Source: Hetaerina americana (lineage: Eukaryota; Arthropoda; Insecta; Odonata; Calopterygidae). Taken from it: DNA of 64,000 nucleotides. The position numbers and the translations under genes were made by a program. The notes beneath the pieces were generated by a model that had not been told where the DNA came from, ran no database searches, and saw only the letters and a list, made by a program, of their open reading frames with translations. Shown here piece by piece: positions 34,010-45,320 of this stretch (position 1 is the stretch's first letter; every line of letters starts with the position of its first letter). The stretch spans positions 9,113,497 to 9,177,496 of the forward strand of contig JAKTNV010000007.1 of assembly GCA_022747635.1 (NCBI GenBank), read 5' to 3'.

Positions 34010-34475
34010 TTGTGGGTTTTTTAAGGGTAGTGTTAATTAGTATTGGAGAAATGTGATGAAAAGGTCAAAGAGAAATATTATCTTTCTCTGATTAGGCCTC
34101 ATTTAGAATATGCTGCTTGTATACGGGATCCTCATGAAGTTGGATTGATTGCCAAATTGGATCGCGTGCAGCGTAGAGGAGCCAGATTATTTAAACGGTG
34201 TTATGATAAACTGAGGAACCTATCGAAATCATTAGAGCTAGGTTGGGAATCCCTCACGGAGCGTATGTTAAATTACAGGTTAAATCTCTTGCATAAATTG
34301 GAAGGTTGTCTCTTTAGTAATGATGTTGAAAATGTGATGTGAGTTTCCCGCAAATGATAACTAATCAGACTAATGTTGTCCGGCAGGGCTAGAGGAGAAA
34401 TTATTTTGAATCAAAACTAGTATGGTGTGTAATCAATACCTGCCACACACCCTAGTGGTGGCTTACACGACACTA
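34010..34475 (+). mobile_element. CR1-like retrotransposon 3' end, best-preserved coding (subfamily A)
   Basis: The 100-codon open frame at 34043-34342 carries the RT C-terminal theme without interruption: KEKYYLSLIRPHLEYAACI, DPHEVGLIAKLDRVQRRGAR, LGWESLTERMLNYRLNLLHK and SNDVENVM. These are thumb and C-terminal residues of a CR1/Jockey-superfamily RT. The end of the protein (RRDHVN to RTIRDHN) is damaged or missing. The terminal hairpin block at about 34430-34470 has lost its 3' arm. 5' truncated. Confidence 0.8.
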
Positions 34476-34575
34476 TGTATTCCCTTAGCAAGTTGTTTCG
34501 CCTCTAGAAAAGGTTTAAAGAGATATTTATTGCATCGTTGAAACTGATTTTGAATACCTACAGGTATACTCACCC
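34476..34575. other. Short spacer before hairpin
   Basis: No feature seen between the CR1 tail and the hairpin. Confidence 0.4.
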
Positions 34576-34610
34576 TGGCAAATCACCCTGTATATCAGGG
34601 TGATTTGCCA
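34576..34610. repeat. Perfect 15-bp hairpin
   Basis: Arm TGGCAAATCACCCTG at 34576-34590, loop TATAT, and exact reverse complement at 34596-34610. There is no T run after it and no adjacent gene. It could be a very short palindromic element or a structure in a decayed repeat. Confidence 0.9.
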
Positions 34611-34724
34611 TTTCTAAGCCGTGCGATTTGTTTCAAATTTGATGATTTTTAAATTTCTTTTGATAATAAAGGCTTGGGGAATGTTCCTCAATTCCGACTA
34701 TTTTCTGTCTCCGTTCATGGTATC

Positions 34725-35240
34725 CAACATGGTTGTCCTTTCCCTTCCCCTATCTCGTTTACCCTAGCACTCTCTCCCCTCTATCAAAGTCTTCAGCAGT
34801 CCATCATCGCCAATCAAATTCCTCTACCTGCACGCTTACTGTATACATCTTTTCCTGCCTCCTTTGGACTTCTCCCTCTCCTCCCCCACCGAGCCTAGCA
34901 CTTCCTCGTTTGTTTTCACATCCGTCCATGTTTCTTTTCCCCATCCAAATTTCGAAAGACTCCAATTTTGCTTCAACGACCTTGTCCCTGAGCAATACAA
35001 AGCCACGCTTCATGTCAAAGTTTTCACGTTTCTTTTCCCAACATCTTTAGCCATCAGTTCCTTCTTCCTTATGAAAGCTTCTTTTCCTAACGAAATTCTT
35101 CTTCTTATGTCATTACTTTTCTTACCTTGTTCAAAAACACATCCACGATAGGCAAACACTTCCACCAGCTCCAATTTTGGTCCTCTTGTAACGTTTCACT
35201 TAGTGTTCCCCGTTTTCTAATGCCTCACAACGTCTATTTT
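34725..35240 (-). mobile_element. RTE retrotransposon 3' region, reversed
   Basis: On the minus strand, the RT C-terminal theme runs from VEVFAYRGCVFEQGKK and DIRRRISLGKEAFIRKKELM near 35080, through KTLTSVALY, to EEVLGSVGEEGEVQRRQEKM near 34870. The following decayed text near 34800-34730 has the RTE ending. Frames are broken several times. The RT palm is absent, so it is a 5'-truncated copy. Confidence 0.75.
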
Positions 35241-35534
35241 GTCAGTGTTTATTGAATATAAATAAGATCATAATACAGTGTATTTCCCCATCATAATTTG
35301 TTTGTCCTTTTTATTTCCGTTTTTCCAAGTTTTTTCCTTTTAATTCAAAAAGTCGAATTTATTTTCTTCCGAGTCCTTAGTGAAAATTGGCGGGAAAATG
35401 TTATAGTCTTACATGGTATTATTCGTAAATAACATATTTAATGCTGACATATCTATTGTGAAGTAATAAATTCCTCGTGCAGAAGACCTACAATCATATG
35501 AAATTGTGTCTTTCACGAATGAGCATGTAATTAA

Positions 35535-36010
35535 TCTAACGGTTAAGGTAGATTTTGAATGGACACAAGTTACATAACGGTAAAATGATAATTCCCTTGC
35601 TTTTCTTCACAAAATACAACCCAGCGTCCTACTCCACAAATTAGCCCCCATTTATCTCCATATACTTCCTCCCTCCCTTCATTCCATCCAACATCCCTAT
35701 CCTATTCCTGCCCCTTCCCTGTCTGCCTAACTTTCTCCCCTCTATCACAGTCTTCTAAATCCTAACGCTAATCAAACCGTACTGCATCCATCTTCCCTGC
35801 CTCCTTTGGATTTCTGCGATCAATCCCCTCCTCCCCTATCATTTCCACGCTCGTTTTCTTTTCTGCTCTTCTCTCCCTTTCCATCTTTCTCCAAACCCAC
35901 GTTCCAAAAGACTCCAAACCACGCCCACCACCTTGTCTCAACGACTATGTTTCCACACTAACAAAACCCTCCATGCGAAAGTTTTGACGAGCCATTTCTT
36001 AACATTTTTT
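35535..36010 (-). mobile_element. RTE retrotransposon 3' end, reversed
   Basis: The left edge carries the reversed terminal UTR (AGATTTTGAATGGACACAAG, a relative of the block at 383-440). Going right, the reverse complement goes back through the purine-rich 3' coding end of the same family. Few frames survive. It is separate from the copy at 34725-35240. Confidence 0.75.
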
Positions 36011-39000
36011 CTCAACGTCCCAGCATAGTTTTAATCCAAAATAATTTCAGGATTATTTTAGTCCGGTACTTAGATGTTCAACATTAGTACTTCTGGTTCA
36101 GGTATTAAGTCCATTTACATAATGTACCACTTGAATTAAACCGTTATTTCAATCATTTATGGGAAGATGTTTATCTTGAACTGATAGTTCACTTTTCCAT
36201 CGTGTTCTTTTCTGAAACTAACTGCCAGATAGCAACATTGGTTCCAATGGAACTAGTTGATTATATAAAGGTGAGATATGACGAAATGGATTTTAGAATT
36301 AGGTATTTTCAATTGATGAAACGAACCTTTGCCACGGAGCCTATAGGTAGCCACGAGTATGCCACAGGTACTGTTTGAATTATTACAAACCCATGTCGTT
36401 CGATACAGCTTCAGCATTCGACGCGGATGGTCCTCACTCATGCATGGCCAGCCGAGGAAGCAGCCAGGCGTGCGATTCGTGCGAGGGTGCAGGAGAAGAG
36501 TGAGGAAAGGGCCAGAAGCGGAGTAGTTAATACGCGTCTGATGCCACTAATCAACACTGCTTCCAAAACATTTTTAATATCAAATACTCGATTTTCGTAC
36601 GGCTTCCCGGCGTCACACGGGACAAAACAATCGCCACCTCTGTTGGAGGACGCCGATCCGCTCCAATCGCCCCCGGAATGCCAGCATCCGTCGCCCACAC
36701 CAGAGCGGCGGGGCACCAACGCGACGTGCCCAAAGAGGCGCCCTCCGGCGGCATCCCCCCCCACCTTCTTCCACTCTGAGTGGCGCTCGCCTGCCTTCCA
36801 AACGGGTGGTGCACGGTCGCTACCCATCCACCGAAAACACCGCCCGCACCCACCGAAAACCACCCCAGAACACACACACAGACGCACACACACAGACGCA
36901 CCGAGGCTTTATAATAAGCCCGCAGCAGCATTTTATTTTCACGCGCTTACACGCTCGGATTCGAGGAGGAAATGTGGGGAGGGGAGGGGGATGATGGCGG
37001 AAGAGGAACACACGACGTCGTTAAAAAAATACAATACGAGCGAGGAGGTGGGGGGGGGAGGAGGCCTTTTGGTGGTGGTGCATGGGGCGGGCCACTCCAC
37101 GCGCCCTCTGTCGGGGGGCGCGGGAACCTCCCTTTGTCCCACCCCCCATCTCTCGGGCAACGACGGCGTGTGTCTTCCCCCCTCCCCCCAGAGCGAGGGA
37201 GATCTCTCTCCCCCCCCCTCTCCACCCACCCTTCCCCGTTGCCAAGACAATCCAGGAGAGGGTAGAGAGGGGGTGGGGTGGGGCGAGGAACCCCAGTGCC
37301 GGTTGCCCGTGCATCATCTCATCTGCCTCCCTTGACTCCCTCCCGGTATCCCGATTTATTTGTTCTGGACGGGCGTAAATGCGATCACATTACTCCCGCC
37401 AGAAAAAGGCCAAGGCGGCTCACGGGGAGCGATCGAAGTTTATGTGTCATATTGGGCATATTATATTCATTTTCAATGACAGGGAGCCACCTTGCTTAGA
37501 TTCCAAGTTCCTCTTTAAGATGTCCTCCCAAGAACTTTTCACCACAGGTTAACCTGAGAAATTACCTATGCCAAAATTTTTGTGCTGGCATTTGAAATTT
37601 TTTTGTCTATGTTTTGATTATACGCGTAAGGAAGCCCTGATTAGGTGGCGGCACAAGCTCTGGAATGCCATACCCCGCGGCATCCGTGCCTCAAGAAGTA
37701 CTCCAATACTATATTTCGGCGAAGGTAGCTCGGTCACCTCATTGATTTAAAATGCGTTTATAACAAGATCTCAAATGCATTTACTGCGTGTTCCTCATCA
37801 CAATAATAAACCTGTGTAAAATGCAAGTCCACACTAATGTTTATTTACTTTTGTATTTTTCATCATTTGTGATTTTTTTCTTTTCTTATGCTACTTGGTA
37901 AACTGCGTGAACGATTTTCCCGTATCATCCCTATTATTCCTGAAAGGTTCTAAGAATATATTCCTGAAAATTTAAAAGGTGCTCAATTTTCATGCATCCC
38001 CAATGGTTATTCTTGATTGAAGGCTACCATTTAATATTTATAAATATGTCCGTGTTCTGAAGCACATTTAAAAAAAATGAAAGCAATGTTCCAGATAACC
38101 CAAAAAAATAGCAAATCCTCGATACAGTGATCGCATAATAATTAGTGAATTTAATTTATATATTTTATAAAAATATTTTACGACCAAATATGACCGATTG
38201 GAAAGCTCTACGCTCACACGAAGAAATCTACAAAAATGTTTTTCTATTTAATATTACCTGGATAAAAAACATTGAAAACTTTTGATCCCATTTACAATGA
38301 TGATTGATTAAACATTACCATATTGGGTTTAGGTAAATGTTGGTAACGTTGTTCTTCATGATATCTGAATATCCTTTAGAAGTGGAGGGCAGTCGGTGCG
38401 TGACTAAGTTAGCCTCTCAGATTACATCTTTCATCCATTTTTTACGTATATCGTACAACCAACAAGGATCCTCTCCCATTCTCTCATCAAACCACTCCCC
38501 TTCTCCTCTCAGGACAACCCCCGCCCTCCCCTCCCCCCCGCTCGCCCTCTGCATCGGTGGCAGCTGCGAGGTCACCATCATGCTGCAACTGCAAAGACGG
38601 AGCGGTTCCCAGTCGTATCATTTATAGTCCAAGGTCACCGAAGACGTTGAACGCGGCATTGCATTCTCCATGCAATATTCCAGTTTTTATCGAATACGGC
38701 TTTCGACGCGATTGTAACAAAGGCGAAACGCCAAGCGAAGAGGACACTTTCGTCAGACGCGGACCGATTGACCGAAAGAGCGTGGCGCTGGAGTGACGTT
38801 CGAAGGAAGCGAGTTCTGCAAAAGCTGGGATGAGGTGTTCCTCGAAGAATCAGCCAATGCATCTGAACTCCTCGTTGCGATTGCAGTGGTGCGATTCCAC
38901 TCGCGACATCCTTCGATTACATGAACCAAACGCCAATGCTGAATCAGCGGGTCGAAGAATAGCATGACAAGCCGAATCAGATACATGCGTACACATTCTT

Positions 39001-39392
39001 TTATTCTGTCCCCATTCTGGGTGGGCACTGTCAAAAAGAGTGGGGTTTCGAAAGGGAATATGATCTCATTCAATAACGTCCTCAATAATGTCGTGCCCCT
39101 GTATTGTTCGCTGGTCTCTGTCACATTCACTCACTGTTTCACGAATAATCTTCGGTTCTTGAGTCTCCTAATATTGCCCGTGGCTTTGAGAACCTCTCCG
39201 GCTAAATTCAACATTAATGACTTTCGAGGTGTACCCCTACCTCTCAAACTCACCCTCTCACTATCCATCTCCACACTCCAACCCCCCCCCTCTCTCTCTC
39301 TCATTGCTCTCTCTATGTAGCTAGCTATATTTGTAAATTGCCTACCCAGAACGCGTGCGGCGTCTTTTAAAACGCTGTTTGGACTGAGGAGC
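36011..39392. other. No recognisable gene; GC-rich block at about 36430-37400
   Basis: The block includes a 302-codon plus-strand open frame (36427-37335) opposed by several long minus-strand frames. Runs of C and G and the low-complexity P/H/R composition show these are composition effects, not a protein I recognise. A CpG-type regulatory region is possible. 37400-39392 is AT-rich, with a smaller C-rich patch near 38510-38560. Confidence 0.4.
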
Positions 39393-39718
39393 GTGTACAA
39401 ATTATTAGAGGAGCTAAACTGGAAATCACTCACGGAGCGAAGGTTAAATTACAGATTAAATCTCTTACATAAATTGGAAGGCGGTCTCTTCAGTGATGAT
39501 GTTGAAAAGGTTTTATTAGCCCCATCGTTCTACGGCAGGAGAGATTATGTCAATGAAATTAGACAGATTAAGTGTAGAATAGATATATATAAGATGCCAT
39601 TTTTCCCACGAACGATAAGAGATCACAATGACGTTATCCGACCGCGCTTGGGAAAGTATCAGTAGTCTAGTGTGCTATCACCCCCTGCCACACACTCTAG
39701 CGGTGGTTGGCAGGGCAC
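39393..39718 (+). mobile_element. CR1-like retrotransposon 3' end (subfamily A)
   Basis: A single open frame (39393-39665, 90 codons) reads ELNWKSLTERRLNYRLNLLH, SDDVEKVLLAPSFYGRRDYV and RIDIYKMPFFPRTIRDHNDV, the clean end of the CR1-like RT. It is followed by a short 3' UTR and the terminal hairpin near 39685-39716 (CCCCTGCCACACACTC, then TAGCGGTGGTTGGCAGGG). 5' truncated. Together with 34010 it gives most of the C-terminal sequence of the family. Confidence 0.85.
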
Positions 39719-39894
39719 CGTGTTTGAATGAACGAATGCTGAAGCATGTAACTGGCTGGGCACCCCGTGGGGCGCGAAACAAGGCACCCGCGAGCGTAAC
39801 GAGCAACGGGTAGAAAATGTTTGCTACGTTGATTTCTTCCTGTTGAGAGAAGGGATACGAGGCAAATCACCAAAAAGATTACATTATATATTAC

Positions 39895-39990
39895 AATAGT
39901 GCCCTGCAAGCCACCTCCAGAGTGTGTGACAGAGGGTGATTTTAATGTTCGTATTGCGAATGCAATGCCTCTTTCTATGCGGCTGGAATT
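39895..39990 (-). repeat. CR1-like terminal hairpin block, reversed
   Basis: The reverse complement carries CACCCTCTGTCACACACTC, TGGAGGTGG and CTTGCAGGGCACT, the conserved 3' end, then AT-rich UTR. No coding part was recognised upstream. Confidence 0.55.
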
Positions 39991-40854
39991 TCCTACTTCC
40001 TTCTCACCTGGAAATGGCGAAGGGCTCTTTGAGTTAAACGGCATTAATACCGCCTTTGTGCATCAGATTGAAGAGCACAAATCTTTCGACGGCTTACTTG
40101 TACGCAGAGCTGTTTAGAGGAACAGTTTACTTTCATCAGCCTTCAACGCTCTTCAATGGGAGTCTTTGTTTTGTAGGTAAACTGATGAACAGTTACTTAA
40201 CCCAGAAACCCGGTAAATGCACAACCGCTCCAATCACCTCAATGCAATGAGCGAGTACCAATTAGGTACAGCACGGTACCCCCAGCCGCATTCTGCCCCC
40301 CCCCCATGCCCTCCTTGGCCCCGCGCGCGGCGAAGTCGGCGACGCCGGCGGGGATGAGCAAAAGAGGGAGGCGGTCCTGGAAGTAAGACATAAGAGCCAT
40401 TGGGGATAGCGGGGGAGATGGCGGGGACCCTATCCACACTCCTCCCGTCCCCAACCCCTCTCTCGTCCCCCCTCCCCTGGCGCCCGGCCGACGACCCGGA
40501 GCCCCAGCTCCGTCAAGAGGGCAAACGGCACACACAGATTCGGGGAAGGGAGAGGAGGGATGCTCTTCCCCTCCTCTTGACGCGATGGATGAATGGCGGG
40601 TACGCCGTGCCTCCCTCTCCAGTCGAAGGTGCTGCCGTGTCTCGAAGAGCGTCCACGGCCTGATTTCACGCGCCGAAGACCCACCTTAACAAAATCCATT
40701 CGGTATGCAGCAAAATCGTCGGAAAACTACTTGGACTACAATGATTTATCGTATCGTATTATAAGGATGTTGGAAAGGACCTGCACGTGCAGTCCATCCT
40801 GTATATCATTAAGGCGGCTTTTATTTTGTATTTGTATATTTGGTATTTTTTAGC
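39991..40854. other. No recognisable gene; GC-rich block at about 40270-40660
   Basis: Overlapping artefact frames on both strands in C/G-rich sequence. Possible CpG-type region. No motif. Confidence 0.4.
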
Positions 40855-41420
40855 ACTTCACAAACCACCGCTAGGGCGTCTGGCAGGGGGTGAATACACA
40901 CGATGCTAATTGTGACCCGAATCTTTTTACTCCTCCCGCGGTCGGATAATGTTATTCTTATCCTTTATCGATCGTGGAAAAAATTACATCTTAAATCTAT
41001 CTGTTATTCATTTAATCTCCATAATTTTATTGACATTATCTCGCCTGCGTAGTACATCGTACTGGACACCGTACGATAGGGGTTATGGTACATTTTCAAC
41101 ATCACTTCTAAAGAGACGACCTTCCAATTTATTCATAAGATTTAATCTTTAATTTAACCTTCGCTCCATGAGTGATTCACAGATTAGCTCCTCTAATAGT
41201 TTTGATTCGCTACTCATATTATCGCAACAACGTTTAACAATTCTAGCTCCTCTGTGCTGCACGCGATTCAATTCAACAATTAATGCAACTTCATGAGGAT
41301 CCCATATACTTGCAGCATATTCTAAATGAGGCCTAACCAGGGAAAGATAACATTTCTCTTTGACCTTTTCATCACATTTACCAAGTACTGTTCTAATAAA
41401 TCCTAATTGTTCGTTAGCTT
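40855..41420 (-). mobile_element. CR1-like retrotransposon 3' end, reversed (subfamily A)
   Basis: One of the longest copies. From right to left on the minus strand it shows SLVRPHLEYAASIWDPHEVA near 41300-41350, then VQHRGARIVKRCCDN, then LTHGAKVKLKIKS-like remnants. The RTIDKDKNNIIRPRE theme follows, and a decayed terminal hairpin at 40865-40895. Frame damage is scattered throughout. Confidence 0.75.
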
Positions 41421-41639
41421 ATCCACATATTTCCCGAATGTGTTTCATCGGGGAGAGGTCGTGAGCAGGAGTCATGTGTCACACAGGTAGCAGACTTCCT
41501 GGATCCTCCTCCTCTCTGGGTACATCGTTTGCCCCTCGCCTCACAAGCCGATGTGAGGCGCCGGATATCCTCCTGTCTACATTTACTGCACTGCTTCCAC
41601 TCATAGCTTCGTGATGCTGTGTAAAGTTATCTCTGCAAG
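41421..41639. other. Short spacer
   Basis: No feature recognised. Confidence 0.4.
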
Positions 41640-42175
41640 GTCTGTTCAAAAAAAGGTGAGACTGTTTGAATAAACACTTCATTTTACTAGCTACTCTTTA
41701 ATCATGCTTATCGACTTCATAATACATCATTTAATTGGTTCCCGATACAACGCTCCCAAGGTTTTTACCATCTTTAGAATGCAGCCTGGATTGATTCTTT
41801 CGGGATAGCCTTTAAGTCAGCAGTACAATTTTGTTGGATGCCTTCAATAGTTTCAAATTGGTTCATTCAAGGTGAATTTTGACTTGGCAAATACGAAAAA
41901 GTCCGCTGGAGCAAGAACTAGAGAGTAGGGAGGCTGGGGAGTCACCGATGTGCTGTTTTTGGCCAAAATCAAAAGCTCGGGAACAAATAATGATGCGTGC
42001 GCCGGTGTTTTGCCATGATGAAAAAAACCAAGATTTATTTTTCCAAATTTGTGGTCTCTTCCGCAACATGGCGTGTCTTAAACTTCTCGTTACAGTACCC
42101 AATGCGTACACACCTCTATATGTAGAGTGCGGCTCACTGTTCGTCCTTTGGGGACATATTAATAATGAGTAATCC
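41640..42175 (-). mobile_element. Mariner-like transposon remnant (catalytic C-terminal half)
   Basis: Read on the minus strand: AMLRKRPQIWKNKSWFFHHG near 42040-42080, TPAHASLFVPELL, then PPYSLVLAPADFFVFAKSKF near 41890-41930. Next come NQFETIEGIQQNCTADLKAI and a WERCI end near 41750. The layout is that of the mariner second and third catalytic motifs, but two key spots are altered: HHG where HHD is expected, and SLVL where SPDL is expected. The D of PADFF is kept. Several stops follow. The block at 41640-41665 may be its terminal repeat. Different from the family at 17316. Confidence 0.7.
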
Positions 42176-42207
42176 CTTCCCAATCAAAGGAAAAGATCGA
42201 CATCACC

Positions 42208-42320
42208 TTCACCGTCCGACCGCGGAAGGGGTACAAATATTCGGGTCAAAAGTAGTCTTGTGTGTATTCACTCCCTGCCACACACCATAGCAGTGGCTTG
42301 CAGGGCATTGAAAAATACAA
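42208..42320 (+). repeat. CR1-like 3' end, tail only (subfamily A)
   Basis: A short 5'-truncated copy with the UTR phrase CCGACCGCGG, ATTCGGGTCAAAAGTAGTCT and the terminal hairpin at 42273-42306 (CCCTGCCACACACC, ATAGCAGTGGCTTGCAGGG). Confidence 0.75.
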
Positions 42321-43284
42321 GTGCAAATGCACGTTCGTTCTCGACATCCGAGCTTTTTTGGGTCGTGGGGAAGATGGCCCCTTTCACACACCCCCTTCCC
42401 ACAACACTGTGCCCGACTCGTAGATTCATGGCCGAGTGCATCTTGAATCATTGCATAAGTTGCAGTTGCACGATTCCAAAGGCTAAAACAAAATTCAATC
42501 CATAGGCGCAACAGCTTCATTCTCACCAACACAAGCATTTTTAAAAGAAACGCAGTGTGTCCGGAGCGATCAACTCTTTAGCGGGCGGAAGAACACCTGA
42601 ACGGTTGGAGGGCCAAACGTCGTCTATCCCTTCGTAAGGCCCACGCGACTGCCGAATCAAGTCCAGTCCTCGGGCTGCATTCCATCATCTTCGTAATATT
42701 TGGTTAGCAAACCTCCTGGATTACTATTTTTCATCGGTGGATGGATGTGGCCTAGGCTGCAGGTCCCATCTGGACCTTCCTCTCCACGCTTCCTTTAGCT
42801 CTTCCTGTGATTCCTTCACATTATCAAATCTGACATCAAACATTTCTCCTTCCAATTTACGCTCTTCAGAATAGAGTAATCACGGCAGGTCTCTCAGCTG
42901 TTCTATTATCCTCTGCTCGTCACTTCGTTCCTAAGTACTGGCCTCCCTTTAACACATGCTCATTTGGGTTTTGAGTATTTTCTATTAGTCTAGAGGAAAG
43001 AAAGTTGGCGTACTGAGCAAAGGCGCGTGGTTTTCGGTTATTTTTCGGAGATTTTCGCTGAAAATCACAGTTGATGAAGAGGAAACAACTCCCTGCGCAG
43101 TTAAATGCACAGATTTCACACGCCATAGGGCTGGGCACGAGGGTATATTTGTCCTTCTCATCTATTGCCCACAATACGATTTGAATACCACTGTGGTCAT
43201 GATGTGTGCCTATCCTGCTTTGTTGATTTCAAGGTTCTCCATCCAGCCCCCGTCTCTCCCTGTGAGGGAGGGGGGACGCCTCAC
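42321..43284. other. No recognisable gene
   Basis: No motif-bearing frame found on either strand. Confidence 0.4.
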
Positions 43285-43720
43285 GCCGTCTGCTGTCTAC
43301 AGCGGTGTGTCAAATATTCCCTATATGTGACTTTAGGGGCGGAGAGACGATTAGTTTGCATGCCCACGCAATAGTAGAATTTCCCCTTCTTACTTTTCAA
43401 TACTTCATGAGCTGTCTTGTTATGGTGGAGACCTGCTGTATAAATGGCTTTGGTTCATTATTACTACCTTTATTTTGCATAACAAATGACTAATTTATTA
43501 GGAGAATTAAACCTTGTTTTGAATTGAGCCATCTTTCAGCATGATTACAAATTTGCTTGTCATTTGATAGTTATTTTCACTGAATATTGTTCCCTTTCCC
43601 TTCCCCTCCCATTCCCTCCCTTCCCACCGGGTGATTGAACCCCATGCCACACATCTCTTTGGGGATCGCGGGTTATTTACGATGTCGTGTGTCGATATCG
43701 ATGTGCTTCTCCGGCTAATG
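43285..43720 (+). repeat. Dispersed repeat, second copy of the 23265-23720 sequence
   Basis: Collinear with 23265-23720, sharing a GGGCGGAGA block, GAATTTCCCCTT, ATGAGCTGTCT, TTATGGTG, TTATTAG and ATTTGATAG. The coding end seen next to the first copy is not readable here. It is best explained as the 3' UTR of a CR1-like subfamily B element. Confidence 0.6.
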
Positions 43721-44739
43721 CCCATGACTATATCGCACGCGAGGCTGGAGAGCGAGACGGATCCAGTCTCGACGGGGAGTTGTGTCGTAGGAGTTGGAGC
43801 CGACATACGCTCCCGAGCTCGATCGCTCAGCTACTCGCGTAGGCATCGAAGTTCTTTTTAAGAAAGGGAAATGTTTGCCCTCGATAGAATTTACTACTCC
43901 CTATTTGAAAAGTCACTTGATTTCCTTGGATCATTAATACTGATTCAAATCGCTATTCCTTCAATCCGAAGATTGTTCGACGGCGTCCTATCATCATTCA
44001 TCTTCCCTTCACTCGCATATTCTCTCACGCCGCTAGCTTTTCTGTTCTCTTATGCGACTCCTCTCGGTTGGTCGACGCGTTCGTTGCTGCTCCCACGCTC
44101 TCCCAGTGAAACCATTTCGCCTCCGGATGTGCCCGATCTCCTGTTATTCTTTCGGCCTTCCCTCCTTTTTCACTCTTCAGCATGCGTCCTTCTTTTTCAC
44201 TTCATCCGCCCATTTTATTCTTCAGCATCCGTCGCCAGCACCAGGTTTCGAAGTCTCTCTCTTCTTCTCTCTCCCCCGCCTCCCTCATTCGTACCCTCGT
44301 CTCCGATCCACTGAATGCCACACTCAACAGAGATAATGCTTTCGTAAATTAATGCACTACTTCAAGCGTTTTCAGACTCAGTGTCGCGCTGCGCGAATCC
44401 TGTCTTAGACTCGGCGAAGTCTGCGCATGTTGTCCATTAGTTCCTTCCGAGAAGGGCTGCAAGCGAAGTAGCCGAAAGATTTCACTTGTTCTCCTCGCAG
44501 CAACGGATTCATCTATAGATAGTCTCACGGCTTAAGATTTCAGTTGCATTCCTGTTGTTTTTTTTTACTTTTCCTATCCATTGATGCTAGTTATCGAGTC
44601 GAGTTATCCAATGATGTCTTCGCCAGAAACATGCTGATTTCTTCCCCATTCATTTTTTAAAATTACTTTGAGGTCCATGATTTTGCGCTTAATTGGTGGT
44701 ATCGTTCATGCACGCGTTACATTTGTGGTATTAATCACG
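43721..44739. other. No recognisable gene
   Basis: A 147-codon plus-strand frame at 43871-44314 is rich in L, S, F and P from pyrimidine-rich DNA and has no domain I recognise. Other frames overlap it. Confidence 0.35.
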
Positions 44740-45320
44740 TATATTGTAGGGGGACGTCATAGTTTGTGGTATACAGGGAAATAAGGGGTCCATTAGATTG
44801 CGAGCTACTCTCTAGAGATTTAGACACAATATCGGAATGGTGCAAGGAATGGGGATTAGTACCTAACATAGGCAAATGTGCAGCTTTAACGTTTAGGAAC
44901 AAACAATAACAGGACATAACTTATGAAATAGAGGGTTCAGTGCTGACTACAGCCGAACAAGTTAAACATTTGGGGGTAGTTATAAACCCGCACCTTTCAT
45001 AGGGAGCACAATTCAGTACAATATGCGGATCCGCTGTAATGGAACTCGGCTTCATAAAACGGGTGGTGGGGAAATGAAATGATAAAGTAAAAGAGATGTG
45101 TTATTTCGCTGTACTTAGACCTCATTTGGAATATGCCGCAAGTATTGAGGATCCTAGAGAGAAATGTTTGCAAAAAGGATTGAAGTCCAGAGAAAATCCG
45201 CCAGATCCGTTAAAAATTGTTATGATAAGAAAACGAGTGTGGCCGGCCTTTTAGGGGAATCAGGATGTTGGCCACATGAGATACGAAGAGAACAAGGCAG
45301 ACTTAGACTTTTAGGAAGGT
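44740..45320 (+). pseudogene. CR1-like reverse transcriptase, 5' half of a split copy
   Basis: Decayed frames read ELLSRDLDTISEWCKEWGLV and NIGKCAALTFRNKQ, then VKHLGVVINPHLS, VKEMCYFAVLRPHLEYAASI, VQRKSARSVKNCYDKKTS and REQGRLRLLGRFREN. This is the standard order after the RT catalytic motif in the CR1/Jockey superfamily. It has stops near 44908, 45000 and 45076 and frameshifts. It breaks off at 45320, where an R1-like element begins, and the remainder of the same element resumes at 46266. Confidence 0.75.

Noticed and set aside
36427..37335. 302-codon open frame on the plus strand
   Set aside because: Opposed by several long minus-strand frames across the same GC-rich block; composition is P, R, H and S with homopolymer runs. 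No domain or motif.
43871..44314. 147-codon leucine- and serine-rich open frame resembling a membrane protein
   Set aside because: Hydrophobicity comes from pyrimidine-rich DNA; no conserved domain or plausible gene context.
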